Shown here piece by piece: positions 61,541 to 64,000 of a DNA stretch of 64,000 bases. The stretch is from Hirsutella rhossiliensis (lineage: Eukaryota; Ascomycota; Sordariomycetes; Hypocreales; Ophiocordycipitaceae), in contig NW_025408671.1 of assembly GCF_020360975.1 (NCBI RefSeq), positions 372,001-436,000 of the forward strand, read 5' to 3'. A program made the position numbers and the translations under genes. The notes under the pieces are model-generated. The model worked only from the letters and a program-made list of their open reading frames with translations. It ran no database searches and was not told the DNA's origin. How positions within the stretch are numbered: the stretch's first letter is position 1; each line of letters opens with the position of its first letter.

Positions 61541-61746
61541 TCCATGACATCAGCTTGATCCAGGGCTGATCAAAAGCCCAAGCCCGGAGCTACCTCCGGC
61601 CTTCATGGGCAGCGCACGCGACACGGGAGGGTTTGGTCCGTCTGGCCCAATGGCGGGCGAGCGCCAGTGCTTGTGCCACGGCCTCAGGCTCTGGTTGGAT
61701 GCCTCCGCCACAGCCAGCAATAAAACTCTTATCATGATTCTTCTCT

Positions 61747-61791
61747 TCTATCCTCTATCCTCTATCCTCTATCCTCATCCTCATCCTCATC
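61747..61791. repeat. Compound microsatellite
   Basis: Four units of TCTATCC (61747-61774) followed by nearly three of TCATCC (61775-61791). Confidence 0.8.
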
Positions 61792-63077
61792 TCCGTGAAT
61801 CCCTTCCAGCGCTACTGCAAAGCCGTGACAATGCATCGTGTGCCGCGTACATGATGTCATCCCAGACCAGCCAACCGCCGTCACCATGTCCTATATCCCA
61901 ACTGCTGCTGCCCTCCGCGCCGCTAGTCCGGGGACGAGTCTATGGCTGTCCCATGGCTGTCTCTCTCTGTGTATCCATCCATCCTCTCTGGACGACCTCG
62001 GATGCAGCCCGATGGGCGCAGACTCCAAACGAACCAGCCTCAACAGCTCGTTTTTCGCCACTCCCTTTCCCTGCTCCCCATCTCGCAGCTCCCCGGCCCC
62101 TAGCCATGTGGTGTAGCCCAGGCCTCTCGTTTACTCGATGCCGGCAGCCCCGACCTTCTTGGCCTCTGCCTTCTGCGAGACAAGGCTCAGAACAGAGGGG
62201 TCAGGAGCTCGTTTTGTACCACCGTCTGGAATAGTCAATAGTCAATCCCTTCCTTCTTGGCACCCCCTGCTCATGACCGTGCATCATCACAGCTGCTGGG
62301 CACTGTATCGTACTGTGCCGCGTGTGATTGTGCGGGGCAAGGAATGAGGTATTGTCAAATGCCGTTGCACTGTCTTCGACGTCACGGCGAAGCTTCATGT
62401 TATTCGCAAGAAGCCCACGCTGCAAAATCCCTCAATGAGAAATCAGGCAACTGCCCTCCCCGGAGCTGGCAGTCAGAGGAAACCTAATGTCATCCATCCG
62501 TTGCAGCCTTTCGCGAGAACAAAGGTGCCAAGTCTCAGCCTCTCAGTGCGACTTCATCGGCGATGCCCGTCGACTCCAGACCCGGAGCTTGTCCAGGGAC
62601 ATGCTTGTTGCCATCTCTCATCAGCCATTGGCCCATGACGCCAGCGTGGAATTCGACTGCCTCGACTACCCGGTTTGTCACACTCCCATCCATCGTCCAC
62701 CAGCATTGCCAAACTGCTAATGTCGTCACTGCTGCTGCTCCGAGGACTTGCTTCTTTGGCTTCTTGTCTTTTGTCAGACGTCGGCGGCCACCTACTGGTC
62801 TCGTACGTCCGATTCTACATACGCCAACGGTGGGTACTAGCTCGAGTCTCAGCGTCATGAGGGCCCAGGCCCATTCCTACATACTGCAAGCTTCGTCATT
62901 GCATCGCACTGCCATGAATGTCCAGGTCATCGACTGGAGCGTCGCCAGTGTCCAGCCAACTCTCTTCACGCCAACCTCGTGCAGTCAGCCTCGGTTCAGC
63001 CACGCCGAGCCCCGTCCGTCTGCTTCGTCAAGGCCATCATCGCCACACCCGTCTTGTTTAATCGCCATACGCGCCCT

Positions 63078-64000
63078 TCAATTCTGCCACAGCCGTACCG
63101 CCTTGTCTTTGCCGCCGCTGGCGACTCGCTTCCCGTCCGGTGCCCAGTCCACGGCGTACACCTCGTCGTTGTGCCCCGGGAGATCGGCCGTCAGTTGGCA
63201 CGAGCTTACCGACCAGACCTTGAGCGTCGTATCCTTGGAGCCAGTCACGAGGAGTCGTGAGTCGGCAGAGAAAGCGCACTGGTAAACCGTTGCCACATGA
63301 CCCCGAAGCGTGTTGATGAACTTGCCGTCTCTGATGAGGTGCTGTTAGCTGTGGGCGCGTTCCTGTGTGGGCCAATGCTTCCTCCTACCTCGCACTCCAG
63401 AGCTTGACGTGATTGTCCCACCCGGCACTGGCGATGAGCGTGTTGTCGGGCGAAAAGGTGACGTGGTTGATCTGTTTCTGGTGGCCAACCATCCGAGCAA
63501 CCGGTTTCGTGCTCTGCGATGGATCCCACAGGTACATGGTGAAGTCGTCGCTAGCCGACACGAGCCTCTCGGAGACCCTTCCCTGCACCCTTGCGGCCTT
63601 GTCGAAGCGCTCCTTTGCCTTTGCCCGCCTCTCTTCATCCGTCGCCGGTGTTGGCAGGTGATCAAAGAAGGCCGTGCGAAGAGCAAAGTCTGTTGACAGG
63701 GCTAAATGATTGACCCAGTGCGCGTGCGCCGAGAGTGTGTGCACGAGGGTTCCCTTGCCGGCGTCCCAAACTCGGACCGTCTTGTCGTGACTGCCCGTGT
63801 AAATCAGCCCGGTGCCTCCCCACCGGACGCAGCTCACAGAGCTCCGATGCCCCGACAGGACGTGCTCGATCCGTCCCGTATTCACCAGCCATACCCTGAC
63901 CGTGCCGTCTTTGCTGGCGCTCGCCAGGCGTGGCGTTCCGTCTTTCCATAGGTGATAGGGCTCCCAGACCATATTTGTTATCCACTTGGCGTGTCCTACC
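63078..64000 (-). CDS. Ribosome assembly protein Rsa4/Notchless (NLE1), C-terminal part
   Basis: WD40 protein that binds pre-60S particles and, with the AAA-ATPase Mdn1/Rea1, drives release of assembly factors in the nucleus. Two exons are visible: 63389 to beyond 64000, and 63078-63330, separated by a 58-bp intron (GTAGGA..CAG) that joins KLWSAR to DGKFINTL. About 287 C-terminal residues are present of about 515 usual; the N-terminal NLE domain, with the ubiquitin-like MIDAS-binding fold, lies outside the window. WD repeats end in VRVWLV, VRVWDA, MYLWDP, VKLWSA, LKVWSV and VRLWQN. The long insertion between repeats (LSTDFALRTAFFDH, then a basic helix with RAKAKERFDKA and VSERLVSASDDFTMYLWDP) is particular to Rsa4. 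The protein ends GGKDKAVRLWQN, as in orthologues. Start not in the window. Confidence 0.92.

Larger units (their letters stand above)
60782..63077. other. Intergenic region between trehalose and Rsa4 genes
   Basis: 2.3 kb holding the trehalose gene promoter on the left. 61280-61340 has a cluster of CTAGGTAC and ACCTAGGTA palindromes, a word common in intergenic DNA of related fungi. 61747-61791 is a microsatellite. No gene supported; the 61605-62234 and 62563-63285 + frames lack domains, and the latter runs antisense into Rsa4. Confidence 0.55.

Noticed and set aside
62563..63285. 240-codon + strand ORF
   Set aside because: Its 3' part is antisense to the last Rsa4 exon and the rest has no domain, signal or coding character.

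Overview
The window comes from a filamentous ascomycete (Pezizomycotina, probably Sordariomycetes; Hypocreales is my guess). Evidence: short GT..AG introns of 49-64 bp in the genes, a class II hydrophobin, an HsbA-type surface protein, and a large AT-rich block that has almost no CpA or TpG dinucleotides while CpG survives. That dinucleotide pattern is the mark of repeat-induced point mutation (RIP).

Bases 1 to about 41,870 are one RIP-mutated transposon block with no intact gene. At its core is a nested stack that can be resolved from LTRs and target-site duplications (TSDs). A chromodomain Ty3/gypsy element (C, 5657-35163, + strand) holds a 697-bp solo LTR (F, 10535-11231, TSD GGTAT), a Ty1/copia element (E, 12216-26564, - strand, TSD ATAAG) and a second Ty3/gypsy element (B, 26610-34460, - strand, TSD TTATA). 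The copia element is itself split in gag by a sister of B (A, 16935-25236, - strand, TSD AGAAG/AAAAG), and the 5' LTR of A is split by a solo LTR of its own family (24774-25223, TSD TATAG). So the stack is four levels deep. To the left lies a decayed Helitron fragment (about 3.7-4.4 kb). To the right lie decayed frames, one split by a short LTR element with no recognisable pol (D, 37329-39202, TSD ACTAG).

From about 41.9 kb composition becomes normal and the genes begin: class II hydrophobin (45060-45472, +), amidoligase-family protein (48429-49733, +), HsbA/galactomannoprotein-like secreted protein (52125-52637, +), branched-chain aminotransferase (53315-54566, -), small cysteine-free secreted protein (56200-56628, -), Tps3/Tsl1-type trehalose synthase regulatory subunit (57933-60781, -), and the C-terminal half of the ribosome assembly factor Rsa4/Notchless (63078 to beyond 64000, -). 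They form no operon or obvious biosynthetic cluster. Three encode secreted or surface proteins, and the hydrophobin is the first gene beyond the silenced block. The last genes are conserved housekeeping functions.

Intergenic spaces are 0.7-3.2 kb and carry a few tandem duplications (78, 27 and 82 bp units) and a microsatellite. I found no convincing tRNA, rRNA or CRISPR. Exon coordinates were worked out by hand from splice consensus and family alignment by eye; transposon domain limits are approximate.
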